Shown one piece after another: positions 8,820 to 18,269 of a stretch of 64,000 nucleotides of DNA. The stretch spans positions 124,001 through 188,000 of the forward strand of contig NZ_JYNS01000003.1 in assembly GCF_000934725.1 (NCBI RefSeq), read 5' to 3'. Below the pieces are notes generated by a model. It was not told the DNA's origin, did no database searches, and saw only the letters and a program-made list of their open reading frames with translations. Every line of letters starts with the position of its first letter. Positions within the stretch are counted from its first letter, which is position 1. The position numbers and the translations under genes were made by a program. Source of the DNA: Methyloterricola oryzae. Lineage in GTDB: Bacteria; Pseudomonadota; Gammaproteobacteria; Methylococcales; Methylococcaceae.

Positions 8820-9917
8820 ATGGCCAGCGTCAGCTTTGAAAATGTCGGCAAGATTTACCCCAACGGCCACACAGCGATCCGGCACTTCAACCTGGACATC
8901 GCCGACGGCGAGCGGATGGTCTTCGTGGGGCCATCGGGCTGCGGCAAATCCACGCTGTTGCGCCTGCTGGCCGGCCTGGAGACCATGAGTGAAGGCCGCA
9001 TCCTGATCGGCGGGCAGGACGCCAGCCGTCTCTCGCCCCAGGCGCGCAACGTTGCCATGGTGTTCCAGGATTACGCCCTCTACCCGAACATGACGGTGCG
9101 CGGCAACCTGGAATTTCCGCTGCGCATGCGCAAGCTCCCCGCAGGGGAGATCCGGACTCGCCTGGAGCGCACCGCGGAGATGCTGGCGCTCAGGGATCTG
9201 TTGGAAAGGCTGCCCCGCGAGTTATCCGGTGGTCAGAGACAAAGGGTTGCCATGGGACGCGCCTTGGTTCGAGAACCCGCCGTGTTCCTGCTGGACGAAC
9301 CCCTGTCCAACCTGGACGCCAAGCTGCGCGTGCAGGTCCGGGCGGAAATCGGAGAACTGCAGAAGCGGACCGGAACGACCATGGTGTATGTCACCCACGA
9401 CCAAGTGGAGGCCATGACCCTGGGCGAGCGCATCGCGGTGCTGGAGGGCGGCCGGCTGATGCAGGCGGCCGCGCCCGAGGCGATCTACGAGCAGCCAGCC
9501 AATCCCTTCGTGGCGGGATTTATGGGCAGCCCCCCCATGAACCTGTTTCAGGCGCTCGCAAAATTCGACACGGCCGGAAGGCTGCTGGTGGATCTATGGG
9601 GACATTGGGTTCCGGCCAGGCAGCCCCAGGCCACAAAGGAAACGCCGATTCCGGAATCAGGCCAGTTGACCTGCGGGCTGAGACCAGAGGCGTTTCACGT
9701 CGCCGACGACGGTTGGCTGCAAGCGCGGGCCCTGTGGGCGGATTACCTGGGTCATGAAACCTTGCTGTACTTCAGGCCCGAAGCCGCCCCGGCGGAATCG
9801 GCGCCCCTGGTGGCGAGAATGGCCGGGCAGAGGCTGTTCGCGCAGGGGCAGGCGGTGCGTCTTAAGGTCGACGAAGCAGGCATCTACGCGTTTGCGCCGC
9901 AAGCCAGCCTGACCTGA
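8820..9917 (+). CDS. ABC transporter ATPase, MalK/UgpC type
   Basis: 365 residues. Walker A GPSGCGKST, Q-loop VFQDYALYPN, signature LSGGQRQRVAMGRAL, Walker B VFLLDEPLSNLD and switch His in VYVTHDQVEAMT are all intact. The C-terminal 120 residues form the TOBE/regulatory region seen in MalK and UgpC. It is the only such ATPase in the window and probably energises the permeases at 1578-3289, whose operon lacks one. No strong ribosome-binding site precedes the ATG at 8820. It is separated from its likely partners by a regulator and a propeller gene. Confidence 0.93.
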   Translation: MASVSFENVGKIYPNGHTAIRHFNLDIADGERMVFVGPSGCGKSTLLRLLAGLETMSEGRILIGGQDASRLSPQARNVAMVFQDYALYPNMTVRGNLEFPLRMRKLPAGEIRTRLERTAEMLALRDLLERLPRELSGGQRQRVAMGRALVREPAVFLLDEPLSNLDAKLRVQVRAEIGELQKRTGTTMVYVTHDQVEAMTLGERIAVLEGGRLMQAAAPEAIYEQPANPFVAGFMGSPPMNLFQALAKFDTAGRLLVDLWGHWVPARQPQATKETPIPESGQLTCGLRPEAFHVADDGWLQARALWADYLGHETLLYFRPEAAPAESAPLVARMAGQRLFAQGQAVRLKVDEAGIYAFAPQASLT

Positions 9918-9942
9918 ATCAGGCCAGCCACGCGCCAACTGC

Positions 9943-10770
9943 TTAATGCATCAACTCGTCCAGCCCGCGGGAAGCCTCCTCATAGGGCGGCAGCGATGCC
10001 ATCAGGGCGTCCGCGTCCAGGCCAAGCTTGCTGACAACCGCCTCCGGCAATCCTGCCCGCAGAGCCTCGAGATCGGCCCCCTGGTCCTGCCGCGTAGCCA
10101 GATAATCCGCCAGATGAAACACGCCAGCCAGGGGGATGAAAGGTTCCGCCGCCAGGGGCGAGGGGTAAGCGTTGAATGCTTGGACCAGTTGGTCCGGGAA
10201 GTTCCAGCGCTTGGCCAATTCCGCGCTGACATTGGCATGATTGAATCCGAGCAACCCCGCCTCCACGCCGGCCCGGCTGCCTCCGGTATCCACCGCGCGC
10301 GCGACCACTTGGGCCTGTTCCGGCATCTCCAGGAGAATCAGCAGCATGCCGATATGCAGCATCAAGCCGCCCGAATAGGCCAGGTCCGTCCGTTGTCCGG
10401 CCGGCTTGGCCAGCAGTTGGGCGTATTCCGCCGTAGCGGCGCTCAGGCGCCAGAAGCCCTTGAGGTCAAAGCCCGGAGGTCCCTTGAAGGCGCTCGCCAG
10501 CCCGCTCGCGACCACCAGGGTGCGGACCGCGTTGAAACCCAGCACCATCATGCTGTCATCGATGGAAGCCACCTGACGGGGCAGTCCGAAGCGCGCGGAA
10601 TTGGCCATGCGCAGAACGCGCGCCACCAGCACCTGGTCCATCGCGATCTTCTTGGCAATCTGTTTGCCGTCCGCTTGCGGGTCGTCAAAGCTCTTGATAA
10701 GTTCCAGCACCACTTCTGGAACCGTCGGCAAATTCTGGGTATGGGCAAACATTTCTTCGAGGGTTTTCAT
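9943..10770 (-). CDS. HDOD-domain protein
   Basis: 275 residues, start fixed by AAAGGAG 5 nt before the ATG at 10770. The HDOD fold (HD-related output domain) fills the protein: NLPTVPEVVLELI, AKKIAMDQVLVARVLRMANSA and the LMLHIGMLLI segment. HDOD proteins lack the catalytic His-Asp pair of true HD phosphohydrolases and usually act as signalling adaptors for motility, c-di-GMP or cell-cycle control. There is no GGDEF or EAL domain attached and no signalling partner next door. An upstream in-frame extension of 114 codons lacks a start signal and runs into a terminator, so it was not used. Confidence 0.88.
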   Translation of the reverse strand: MKTLEEMFAHTQNLPTVPEVVLELIKSFDDPQADGKQIAKKIAMDQVLVARVLRMANSARFGLPRQVASIDDSMMVLGFNAVRTLVVASGLASAFKGPPGFDLKGFWRLSAATAEYAQLLAKPAGQRTDLAYSGGLMLHIGMLLILLEMPEQAQVVARAVDTGGSRAGVEAGLLGFNHANVSAELAKRWNFPDQLVQAFNAYPSPLAAEPFIPLAGVFHLADYLATRQDQGADLEALRAGLPEAVVSKLGLDADALMASLPPYEEASRGLDELMH

Positions 10771-10974
10771 GGAGTCTCCTTTTGGACTTTCCGCTCTTGG
10801 CAGCGCAGCGAATTCCTTGGTTTCCCGGCGGAAAGACCGGGCCGACGACAGGAAGTGGACGATTGCAGCGCACGTGCTGCGCTGCTGGATCAGTATAGGC
10901 GACCTGGAGCCCTTCGGACTCACAGAACAGCTGCAGACCATCTCTGGCGCTGCGCGCCCCCCAGCGACTTCCCG

Positions 10975-11013
10975 AAAAAAAAAAGCGTCCGTGCAATAAG
11001 CCCGGACGCTTTT
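10975..11013 (-). terminator. Intrinsic terminator of the VPLPA-CTERM gene
   Basis: An 11-bp perfect stem (AAAAGCGTCCG at 10981-10991 with CGGACGCTTTT at 11003-11013) lies 35 bp past the stop at 11049. On the minus strand it is followed by ten consecutive T residues, a strong rho-independent signal. Confidence 0.88.
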
Positions 11014-11048
11014 GGCATGGGGCAACCGCCCCCGGAGAAAACTTCGAT

Positions 11049-12239
11049 CTAGACTTGGCCGCGTCGGCGTCCGATGATTCCCATGGCAGCAATCGCACTG
11101 CCGAACAGCCATAGAGCCGGCGGCACGGGAACCGGTGCCACAACAGTGCCGAGCAAGTTCAGGGTCAAGGTCTGCCCGCTCCGCTGGCTGGAACTGGCGC
11201 CGGTGCCCAGGGTGTCGCGGAAATGCAGAATATAGGTCGCAGCAAAGCTTCCGACTGAGGAAGTATCGAGGAACGCCGCATAGGACAGGAAATCACCAGC
11301 GCCAAGATTAGAGAATCCTGTCGGCAGATTTGTCGTTAGTGTCGAGGTTCCGCCTGTGCCGGAAATGCCCATGAAATCGAGCCCGGTGCGATCACCACTC
11401 AGATTGAAAAGGCTGAAATCGAATGGAGACACGGAACTGCCTTTCGTCACATTACCGAAATCCAAAGTCAGTTCATTGCTCGCGCTTGATCCAGAATTGA
11501 ATGACGCGAGCGAGTGGAGAAGATAGGTATACGTGAATCCGGCGGTGCCCGACCAAGACAGCGTCGAGGTAGCATTGGAACTTATCAGATTGCTCCCCGT
11601 CAGTTGAGCTGACAAGGCGGACGGTGACCAGGTCAGCCGCACCGCGTTGGAGCTACCACTTCCGACGCTGAGGCTTCCGCTTCCAACAAAGTTATTCAGC
11701 TTTGAGCTAGCAATTGTTTGATTCGAATTGCTTGCGAAGGTATCCGACGCGGACAGCGATTTCGCAGTGCTCGATGCGCTCGTGCTGGCACTCGCGGACA
11801 AGGCGTCTAAGCCATTTGCATTGAATGTCGTACTGGTGATTCCAGTATCGATTGAGCTGTTACTGCCGGTTCTTACCTGAGCCGCACTGGAACTAGTACC
11901 TGAAATGCTGGCGTTTCCGGTGCTGCTGCTTCTCTTCACGGAGCCGTCAACGCTTAAAGTCTGGTCCGAGGTCAGGTCGAAACTGACACCCGTGAGCACA
12001 CCCATGGAGGAATCGAACCGGGCAAGGGCGTTACCTACCGTCAAACTGCCCGCCGAGATAGACGATGCAGAAACCGCTCCGCCGGTTGAAGTCGTATCTT
12101 TCACCGGATTTGGGTTGGTTGTCGTACTGTACGAAAAGTTGGTGCTTGTCGAAATCGTGGCGGCCTGGACGGAAAAACCCGCTATAAACATGGCCGGAAA
12201 ACCCATTAAAGCGATGGATTGAGCGATTTTCTTATTCAT
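11049..12239 (-). CDS. VPLPA-CTERM sorting-domain protein
   Basis: 396 residues. A signal peptide ends near FSVQAA. The middle is very rich in Ser, Thr and Asn, with low complexity. The C-terminus is VPVPPALWLFGSAIAAMG followed by an Arg cluster: a sorting motif, a hydrophobic helix and a basic tail, as recognised by exosortase-type enzymes in Gram-negative bacteria. The protein should be exported and either anchored or released after processing. Its last 60 residues are nearly identical to those of the adjacent pseudogene. No exosortase gene is in the window. Confidence 0.82.
   Translation of the reverse strand: MNKKIAQSIALMGFPAMFIAGFSVQAATISTSTNFSYSTTTNPNPVKDTTSTGGAVSASSISAGSLTVGNALARFDSSMGVLTGVSFDLTSDQTLSVDGSVKRSSSTGNASISGTSSSAAQVRTGSNSSIDTGITSTTFNANGLDALSASASTSASSTAKSLSASDTFASNSNQTIASSKLNNFVGSGSLSVGSGSSNAVRLTWSPSALSAQLTGSNLISSNATSTLSWSGTAGFTYTYLLHSLASFNSGSSASNELTLDFGNVTKGSSVSPFDFSLFNLSGDRTGLDFMGISGTGGTSTLTTNLPTGFSNLGAGDFLSYAAFLDTSSVGSFAATYILHFRDTLGTGASSSQRSGQTLTLNLLGTVVAPVPVPPALWLFGSAIAAMGIIGRRRGQV
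11095..11222 (-). repeat. Direct repeat, copy 1: 3' end of VPLPA-CTERM gene
   Basis: About 128 bp encoding the sorting region, matching 12590-12717 with roughly five differences counted by eye. It points to tandem duplication or recent gene conversion of the C-terminal part. Confidence 0.8.
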
Positions 12240-12471
12240 GACGGCAAGTCCTGTGGTAATGGCTTGTAGATTAAGTTCACCAATACTTAAGCAATCATGA
12301 TGCCAATATTTATTACCATTAAATATCAAATACTTATTACGCCAAGCGGCCCCTTCTGTATAGTTTTCTAAAAATCTTTCACGTACCGGAGAACACACTC
12401 TATCTCGACAGCCTTATACTCAACCTCCGGTTTCCGGGCGAACGTCTATCTCTGTGCACTTTATACAAACA

Positions 12472-12503
12472 GAAAGGCGCCCGAGTATTTAACTCAGACG
12501 CCT
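12472..12503 (-). terminator. Terminator-like hairpin after the VPLPA-CTERM pseudogene
   Basis: Arms at 12475-12486 and 12492-12503 pair over 12 positions (two of them G-U on the minus strand) around a 5-nt loop, 42 bp past the pseudogene stop. The following minus-strand sequence is TTCTGTTTG, a modest U-rich tail. The rest of the 12240-12544 interval holds no supported gene. Confidence 0.6.
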
Positions 12504-12544
12504 GTAAAACCTGGGCCATCCATTGCCCCATTACGAATAAGATA

Positions 12545-13700
12545 TCAGGCTCCGTTGCGTCGCCACCCAACGATGCCCATCCCCGCCAAAGCACTGCCGA
12601 ACAGCCATAGAGCCGGCGGCACGGGGACCGGCGCCACAACCGTGCCGAGCAAGTTCAGGGTCAGGGTCTGCCCGCTCTGCTGGCTGGAACTGGCGCCGGT
12701 GCCCAGGGTGTCGCGGAAGATCAGGGTGTAACTGGCGGCAAAGCTCCCGGCATTCGATGTGTCGAACAGCGCCAGGAAGCTCAGGAAATCCCCGGCGAGC
12801 AGGTCGCTGAACGCGCTCAGATCGGTCGTCAGCACCTCAGTGTCGCCACTGCTGGCGCTAATCCCGATGAAATCAAGCCCTGTGGCCTCATTTTCCAGGT
12901 TGTAAATGTCAAACCCCAGTGGGGCGGCGGCACCGCCCTGCTGGACCGTGCCGAAATCCAGCGTCAGCTCGTCATTGAGATAGCCGCTGTCATTGAAGGA
13001 GGCATAGGCATGATCCACGAAGGTATAGGTGGCAGTCAGGTTACCTTCCCAGGCCAGAGTAGTGGAGGCGCTGGCAGTCGCCCCGGAACCTGCCGAATCG
13101 ACGTTGGCGCGGACGGCAGTGGGGTTCCACTGAAATCCGAGATCGGCGGCAGCCACATGGCCCAGGCCCACTTAGGCCTCAAGCACGCCCGGGTTCGTGA
13201 TCGACTGAATGGAGATTTCGTCATCATTGGTGCTGCGAGATCGCGCAATCCGCGGTGCACGTGATGTTGCTGTTGGCCACATTGCCAAAATCGCCCAGGG
13301 TGATCGTTCCGCCCCAGGCCGCAGAGGTTCCTCCGATTGGATTGAACACGGCGGTATCGGTGCCGATATTGCCGCGGCCGGCAAAGTTCACCTGGGTTGA
13401 AGTGACACTCGTCGCCTGACCTTCCAGGGTCAGAGTCAGATTGGACTCCATATAGAGGGTGGCACCCACCAGAACGCCGTAATAGGGGTCGAACTGCTCC
13501 AAGGCGGGGTGCGTGTAGGTAACCGACGGCGCGTTGAGGACTTTCGCCGTGGTACTCAGGTTCGTATCGACCGCCGAGGCCGTAACGAAGCTGAAATCGG
13601 CAACGTTGGATTCAATATTGTTAGCCTAAGCGGTACTCAGGACTAGGCCACATACTGGCAGTGCCAGTTTGGCCAGTGACTTCGCGAATCGTGTGTGCAT
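12545..13700 (-). pseudogene. Degraded VPLPA-CTERM sorting-domain gene (two stops and a frameshift)
   Basis: Reading from ATG 13700 gives a signal peptide (MHTRFAKSLAKLALPVCGLV) that ends in an in-frame TAG near 13628, immediately after LSTA. The frame then continues as a sensible secreted protein (NNIESNVADFSF onward) to about 13228, where the reading shifts by one base and passes through STNDDEISIQSITN to a TAA near 13172. The frame then runs open to a good C-terminus, VPVPPALWLFGSALAGMG plus basic tail, ending at 12545. Repairing these three lesions gives about 385 residues, the size of its intact neighbour. Sequencing error could explain one lesion but hardly three. Confidence 0.8.
12590..12717 (-). 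repeat. Direct repeat, copy 2: 3' end of VPLPA-CTERM pseudogene
   Basis: Same 128-bp segment as 11095-11222, in the same orientation, inside the pseudogene. The flanking coding sequence is much less similar than this block. Confidence 0.8.
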
Positions 13701-13845
13701 GGATGGCTGCCTTGATTGGGTTCGATTGAATCGTCGACCCTGTAAGGTAATCAGGCCGCCATCCTAATTTTCATATCGATTTCAATTATTTATATAGCTT
13801 TTCCTGGGGCATGAAAAAAATCATGACAAGCGCCAGCGGTGATCT

Positions 13846-16080
13846 TCAGGCGCACTCCAGCCGATCCACGCGCTGGAAACCCCGCGGCAGATGATTGCCC
13901 CGGCGCCCGCGGGTACCCCGGTAATGCTCCAGGTCACTGCCCTGGAGGGTGACGCTGCGTTTGCCCGCATGAACACGCAACGCGGTTCCCGGCGGTAGCG
14001 CCGTCATGGCGACGATGTAATCCTCGCGCTTGGCCAGTTCTCCCGGCTTGATGTCGATGAGCTTGTTGCCCTTGCCCTTGTTCAACACCGGCACTTCATT
14101 GGCGGGTAGCACCAGCAAGCGCCCCTGCAGAGTGACCACCGCCAGCCCGTCGCTCTCCGGCTGCCCGATGCGTAGCGGCACCAGGACCTGCGAGTGATCA
14201 GGCAGGCTCAGCAAGGCCTTGCCCGCCCGGTTCTTGCTGGCCAGTTCGCCCAACTGAATGACGAATCCGTAGCCCGCATCGGAAGCGAGCAGATACCAAT
14301 CCTCCTCCGCGCCGGCCAGCACCGAGCGGAACACGGCGCCCGCGGGCGGGTTCAGCCGTCCGGTCAAGGGTTCGCCCTGGCTGCGCGCCGATGGCAGTTC
14401 ATGGGCAGGCAGCGAATAGCTGCGCCCGGTGGAATCGAGGAAATAGGCAAGCTGGTTGCTGCGTCCCTGAGCCGAGGCCAGGAAGGCATCACCGGTGCGA
14501 AAGCCCAGGCCCGAAGCGTCGATGTCATGACCCTTGGCGGCGCGCACCCAGCCCTTCTCGGACAGGATCACCGTGACCGGCTCGTTGGGAATTAGGGCTG
14601 TCTCGTCGATGGCCTGGGCGCCCTGCCGCACCACGATGGGCGAGCGTCGCGCGTCGCCGTGTTTCTCTGCGTCCTGGGTCAGTTCCTGCTTGATCAGCTC
14701 GTTGAGCTTTTCCCGCGAGCCCAGGATGGTCTGCAGGCGTTCCCGCTCCTGCTCCAACTCGTCCTGCTCGCCGCGTATCTTGAATTCCTCCAGCTTGGCC
14801 AGGTGCCGCAGCTTCAACTCCAGCACCGCCTCCGCTTGCAGGTCGCTGAGGCCGAAGCGCGCCATCAGCACCGGCTTGGGCTCGTCCTCGCTACGGATGA
14901 TCGCGATCACCTCGTCGATGTTGAGGAAGGCGATCAGCAGGCCTTCCAGGATGTGCAGGCGCGCCAGCACCTTCTCCAGCCGGTGGCGCAGCCTGCGGGT
15001 GACGGTATCGGCGCGGTAACTCAGCCACTCCGCCAGTATTTCTTTCAGGCTCTTGACCTGGGGCTTGCCGTTGAGCCCAATCATGTTGAGATTGACCCGG
15101 TAGCTGCGCTCCAGGTCGGTGGTGGCGAACAGATGCGACATCAACTGGTTGACGTCGAAGCGCCGCCCGCGGGGCATGATCACCAGCCGCGTGGGACTCT
15201 CGTGATCCGATTCATCGCGCAGGTCTTCCACCATGGGCAGTTTCTTGGCCTGCATCTGCGCCGCGATCTGCTCCATGATCTTGGCCCCGGACACCTGATA
15301 CGGCAGCGCGGTGATGACGATATTGCCCTCTTCCTGCTCATAGCGCGCCCGCGCCCGGATGGAGCCGTTGCCAGTCTGGTACATGCGCAGGATCTCGGCG
15401 CGCGGCGTGATGATCTCCGCCTCGGTAGGAAAGTCCGGCCCGCGCACCAGCTCACACAACTCGTCCAGGCTGGAATCCGGGGCATCCAGCAGACGGATGC
15501 AGGCACTCACTACCTCGCGCAGGTTGTGGGGCGGGATGTCCGTGGCCATACCCACCGCGATGCCGGTGGTGCCGTTCAGCAACAGATTGGGCAGGCGCGC
15601 TGGCAACAGGGCCGGCTCGTCCAAAGTACCGTCGAAATTGGGCACCCATTCCACGGTGCCCTGCTCCAGTTCCGACAGCAGGGTCTGGGCGTAGGGCGTC
15701 AGGCGCGCCTCGGTGTAGCGCATGGCGGCAAAGGATTTGGGATCGTCCGGCGAACCCCAGTTGCCCTGCCCATCGATGAGCGGGTAGCGGTAGGAGAAGG
15801 GCTGGGCCATCAGCACCATGGCCTCGTAGCAGGCCGAATCGCCATGGGGGTGGTATTTGCCCAGAACGTCGCCCACGGTGCGGGCGGACTTCTTGTGCTT
15901 GGACTGGGCGGATAGGCCCAGCTCCGACATGGCGTAAACGATGCGCCGCTGTACCGGCTTGAGGCCGTCGGCGATATTGGGCAGCGCCCGGTCGAGAATG
16001 ACGTACATGGAGTAATCCAGGTAGGCCTTCTCGGTGAAATCCTTGAGGGGAATGCGTTCGTGGGTGATGGAGTTGCTCAT
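13846..16080 (-). CDS. parC: DNA topoisomerase IV subunit A
   Basis: 744 residues, close to E. coli ParC in length. With ParE it decatenates daughter chromosomes. The N-terminal breakage-reunion domain is intact: [31 protein letters not shown] (the quinolone-determining region, with the wild-type Ser and Glu) and the active-site Tyr in [14 protein letters not shown]-terminal beta-pinwheel follows. The stop and the coiled-coil [10 protein letters not shown] region are normal. It is preceded by about 200 bp with no gene. parE is not in the window. Confidence 0.97.
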   Translation of the reverse strand: MSNSITHERIPLKDFTEKAYLDYSMYVILDRALPNIADGLKPVQRRIVYAMSELGLSAQSKHKKSARTVGDVLGKYHPHGDSACYEAMVLMAQPFSYRYPLIDGQGNWGSPDDPKSFAAMRYTEARLTPYAQTLLSELEQGTVEWVPNFDGTLDEPALLPARLPNLLLNGTTGIAVGMATDIPPHNLREVVSACIRLLDAPDSSLDELCELVRGPDFPTEAEIITPRAEILRMYQTGNGSIRARARYEQEEGNIVITALPYQVSGAKIMEQIAAQMQAKKLPMVEDLRDESDHESPTRLVIMPRGRRFDVNQLMSHLFATTDLERSYRVNLNMIGLNGKPQVKSLKEILAEWLSYRADTVTRRLRHRLEKVLARLHILEGLLIAFLNIDEVIAIIRSEDEPKPVLMARFGLSDLQAEAVLELKLRHLAKLEEFKIRGEQDELEQERERLQTILGSREKLNELIKQELTQDAEKHGDARRSPIVVRQGAQAIDETALIPNEPVTVILSEKGWVRAAKGHDIDASGLGFRTGDAFLASAQGRSNQLAYFLDSTGRSYSLPAHELPSARSQGEPLTGRLNPPAGAVFRSVLAGAEEDWYLLASDAGYGFVIQLGELASKNRAGKALLSLPDHSQVLVPLRIGQPESDGLAVVTLQGRLLVLPANEVPVLNKGKGNKLIDIKPGELAKREDYIVAMTALPPGTALRVHAGKRSVTLQGSDLEHYRGTRGRRGNHLPRGFQRVDRLECA

Positions 16081-16288
16081 GCCTTGAGACTGTGAAGCGC
16101 GAAGGAAATGCCGGGCTCAGGCCCGTTCAGCGGGGAATCTTGGCTGATCACGCGTGTTCTGGCAACACGCGGCGTCTCTTGAGATCAGTGCGATGTCGCC
16201 GTCCGCGTCACGTCGAGCGCGGGAGGGCGGCTGGCGCGCCACACCGAAGGTTTTCGGGCGGCGCGCCGCAGAGCATGAGGCAGGCAGT

Positions 16289-16876
16289 TCAGCGCTGATA
16301 GACCCGAAAGTCCGCGCGGCAGCCGCGGTCCACCCACACGCCCCGGTTGTCGGTACCCCAGGAACTGCCTTTGTCACAGCGCACATCGGACAACTGCCGC
16401 TCCACCACAGCCCGGCCGACTGCCATCCCGGCATCGCAGCGGCGGCGGCGATTCTTCTCGCTTTCGCAGCGAATCACCTTGTTCCCACCGCCGCCGTAGT
16501 TGCCGCCGCCGCCAAAGCCGTTGCCCGGATAGACGCGGAATCGCGCCCGGCAACCCTGGTTAACCCAGATGGCATTGCGGTCGTAGCCCCAAGTACGGCC
16601 CTGAACGCAGCGCGTATCCGAGAACTGCTTATCCAGTTCGGCGCGGCCGATAGCCATGCCGGCGCCGCACGAGTTGTTACGGCCTTTGTCACTTTCGCAG
16701 GTGACAGTACGCACCTGCCCACCGTAATTCGGCTGATTGTAGTTGTAGCCGCCTCCATTGCCCCAGCCACCGCCATAACCGCCGCCCCCATAGCCTCCAC
16801 CGCCGTAGCCGCCGCACGCGCTAAATCCAAGAGCCAGGAGAACAATGAGTCCCATCGCAAACAGGCGGATAATCAT
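16289..16876 (-). CDS. DUF3011 lipoprotein with duplicated domain
   Basis: 195 residues. The signal peptide ends in a lipobox-like FSACGG, giving a lipidated Cys. A Gly/Tyr-rich linker (repeated GGYGGGG) follows. Then come two DUF3011-like repeats of about 50 residues, each with the pattern V-x-C-E-S, a central CxAGMA(I/V)GRA and a final GCRARFRVY or GCRADFRVY, so four Cys are conserved per repeat and should form disulfides. It is probably periplasmic or at the outer membrane. Function is unknown in this family. Confidence 0.82.
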   Translation of the reverse strand: MIIRLFAMGLIVLLALGFSACGGYGGGGYGGGGYGGGWGNGGGYNYNQPNYGGQVRTVTCESDKGRNNSCGAGMAIGRAELDKQFSDTRCVQGRTWGYDRNAIWVNQGCRARFRVYPGNGFGGGGNYGGGGNKVIRCESEKNRRRRCDAGMAVGRAVVERQLSDVRCDKGSSWGTDNRGVWVDRGCRADFRVYQR

Positions 16877-16939
16877 CGGTTTTCTTCCTCTGTTAATCGA
16901 AGCAATCTATAAAGAGGCGGTCGAACAGCACGGTTCCGC

Positions 16940-18196
16940 TCAGTGCACGTGCATCATGCTGGCGTGTGGATCTTCCACCAGAAAGCGGGCCAGCGACTCA
17001 CCGTCAGCTCCCTGCCAGGTGACAATTCCCACCTGCGTCGGGGTAAACTCGATCACCTGTTCGCCTGGCTGTAGCACCTGGTCCAGGCCCCATTCGGGAA
17101 TGGCCAGCCGCTTGACCACCGGCTCGGGACTCGTGACCTCGATCACCCAGCGCACCGGCACGCCGGCCTGCAGGTGGAACTCGTCCGGTTCCACGGCGCG
17201 GCCGCCGACCTGCGCGCTGATTTCAAGAGGGGGCATGGTGTGGTTGCGGTGCGGAGCTTCAGGAATGGGCAGTTCCGGCAGTTGGATGTCGGCCAGCAAC
17301 GCCTTTTTTTGCCAATAATTCCACTCCAGGCTCACCGCCCGCATGGCGCCAAAGCGCAGCGAGTCGAAATCCAGTCCGGTGTCACTCATCTTGAGGCCCC
17401 GATTGAGCATCACCGCCCCCAGCACGACGACAATGACCGCCGAGGCCCTGATCAGCTTGGGGGCCAGCTGACGGGAGGCCAGGCTCGCGAAAATGCCGAA
17501 GCCCATCATCATCGGCAGGGTGCCCAGCCCGAAGAAGAACAGCATGGCCGCGCCCTGCGCCATGCTGCCGCTGCCGGCGGCCATGATGTACATGGCCTGC
17601 AGCGGCCCGCACAGCACCATTAGTCCATTGAGCAGCCCGATAACAAAGGGATGACCGTGTTTGCGGGATTGGGTACCGATGAAGCGCAGCAAGAACTTGG
17701 GCGTCTTGATGCGGAAGTTCTGCAAAGCCGGCCAAATGTTGAGCATGCCGATGCCAAACAGCACCAGGAACAGCCCGGCGATGATGCCAATGGCGCCGCG
17801 CACAGCCGGCGTGAAGGCCATTATGGAGCCCAGCCCACCGAACAGGGCGCCAATCAGGGTGTAGGAGAGGGTCTTGCCCGCGCCGTACCACAGGTGCACT
17901 CCGTAACCCGGACGGCCGCCACTGGCCGATTTCATGGTGTAGCTCAGCACCATGGCGCCGCACATGCCCACGCAGTGAAAGCCGGTGAACAGACCGACGA
18001 TGAACAACAGGCCGAAACTCATGTCGCGGCTGAGGGTGGGCAGGCCCTTGACGTGTTGCAGCAAGCCGTCCAGATAGATGACCAGCAACACACCGGCCAA
18101 GCCTAGTATCAACCGGAGCGTGCGGCCGCTGGCGATGGATTGCAGGATAGGAAGCCGGGGCCTTTCGGCGGCGGTGAGGTCTTCGGCGGAATTCAT
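16940..18196 (-). CDS. TauE/SafE-type (DsbD-like) membrane permease with cupredoxin-like C-terminal domain
   Basis: 418 residues. Residues 30-290 hold about seven membrane helices, with GFHCVGMCG in the first pair, the CxxxC of the sulfite-exporter/UreH-DsbD2 group, linked to metal or thiol transport and cytochrome oxidase maturation. Residues 310-418 form a cupredoxin-like beta domain (VPVRWVIEVTSPEPVVKRLA, then VIEFTPTQVGIVTW), but the usual Cys-His-Met copper ligands are not visible. The chain ends in MMHVH, which could bind metal. The gene lies 73 bp beyond the superoxide dismutase gene on the same strand. Confidence 0.82.
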   Translation of the reverse strand: MNSAEDLTAAERPRLPILQSIASGRTLRLILGLAGVLLVIYLDGLLQHVKGLPTLSRDMSFGLLFIVGLFTGFHCVGMCGAMVLSYTMKSASGGRPGYGVHLWYGAGKTLSYTLIGALFGGLGSIMAFTPAVRGAIGIIAGLFLVLFGIGMLNIWPALQNFRIKTPKFLLRFIGTQSRKHGHPFVIGLLNGLMVLCGPLQAMYIMAAGSGSMAQGAAMLFFFGLGTLPMMMGFGIFASLASRQLAPKLIRASAVIVVVLGAVMLNRGLKMSDTGLDFDSLRFGAMRAVSLEWNYWQKKALLADIQLPELPIPEAPHRNHTMPPLEISAQVGGRAVEPDEFHLQAGVPVRWVIEVTSPEPVVKRLAIPEWGLDQVLQPGEQVIEFTPTQVGIVTWQGADGESLARFLVEDPHASMMHVH

Positions 18197-18269
18197 TACG
18201 GTCGAGTGTCAGCGAATGTCAGCGGTTAAGAAATGGGGTGGCATACCTGACCCGGAAGCACGCGCTGTC

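Noticed and set aside
12545-13700. Stop-codon recoding or programmed frameshifting in the CTERM pseudogene
   Set aside because: It would need a TAG, a TAA and a frameshift in one gene, with no downstream structure or slippery site seen. Decay is simpler.
14659-15915. 418-codon plus-strand open frame opposite parC
   Set aside because: Antisense shadow of parC, with composition rich in Gln, His and Arg and no motif.
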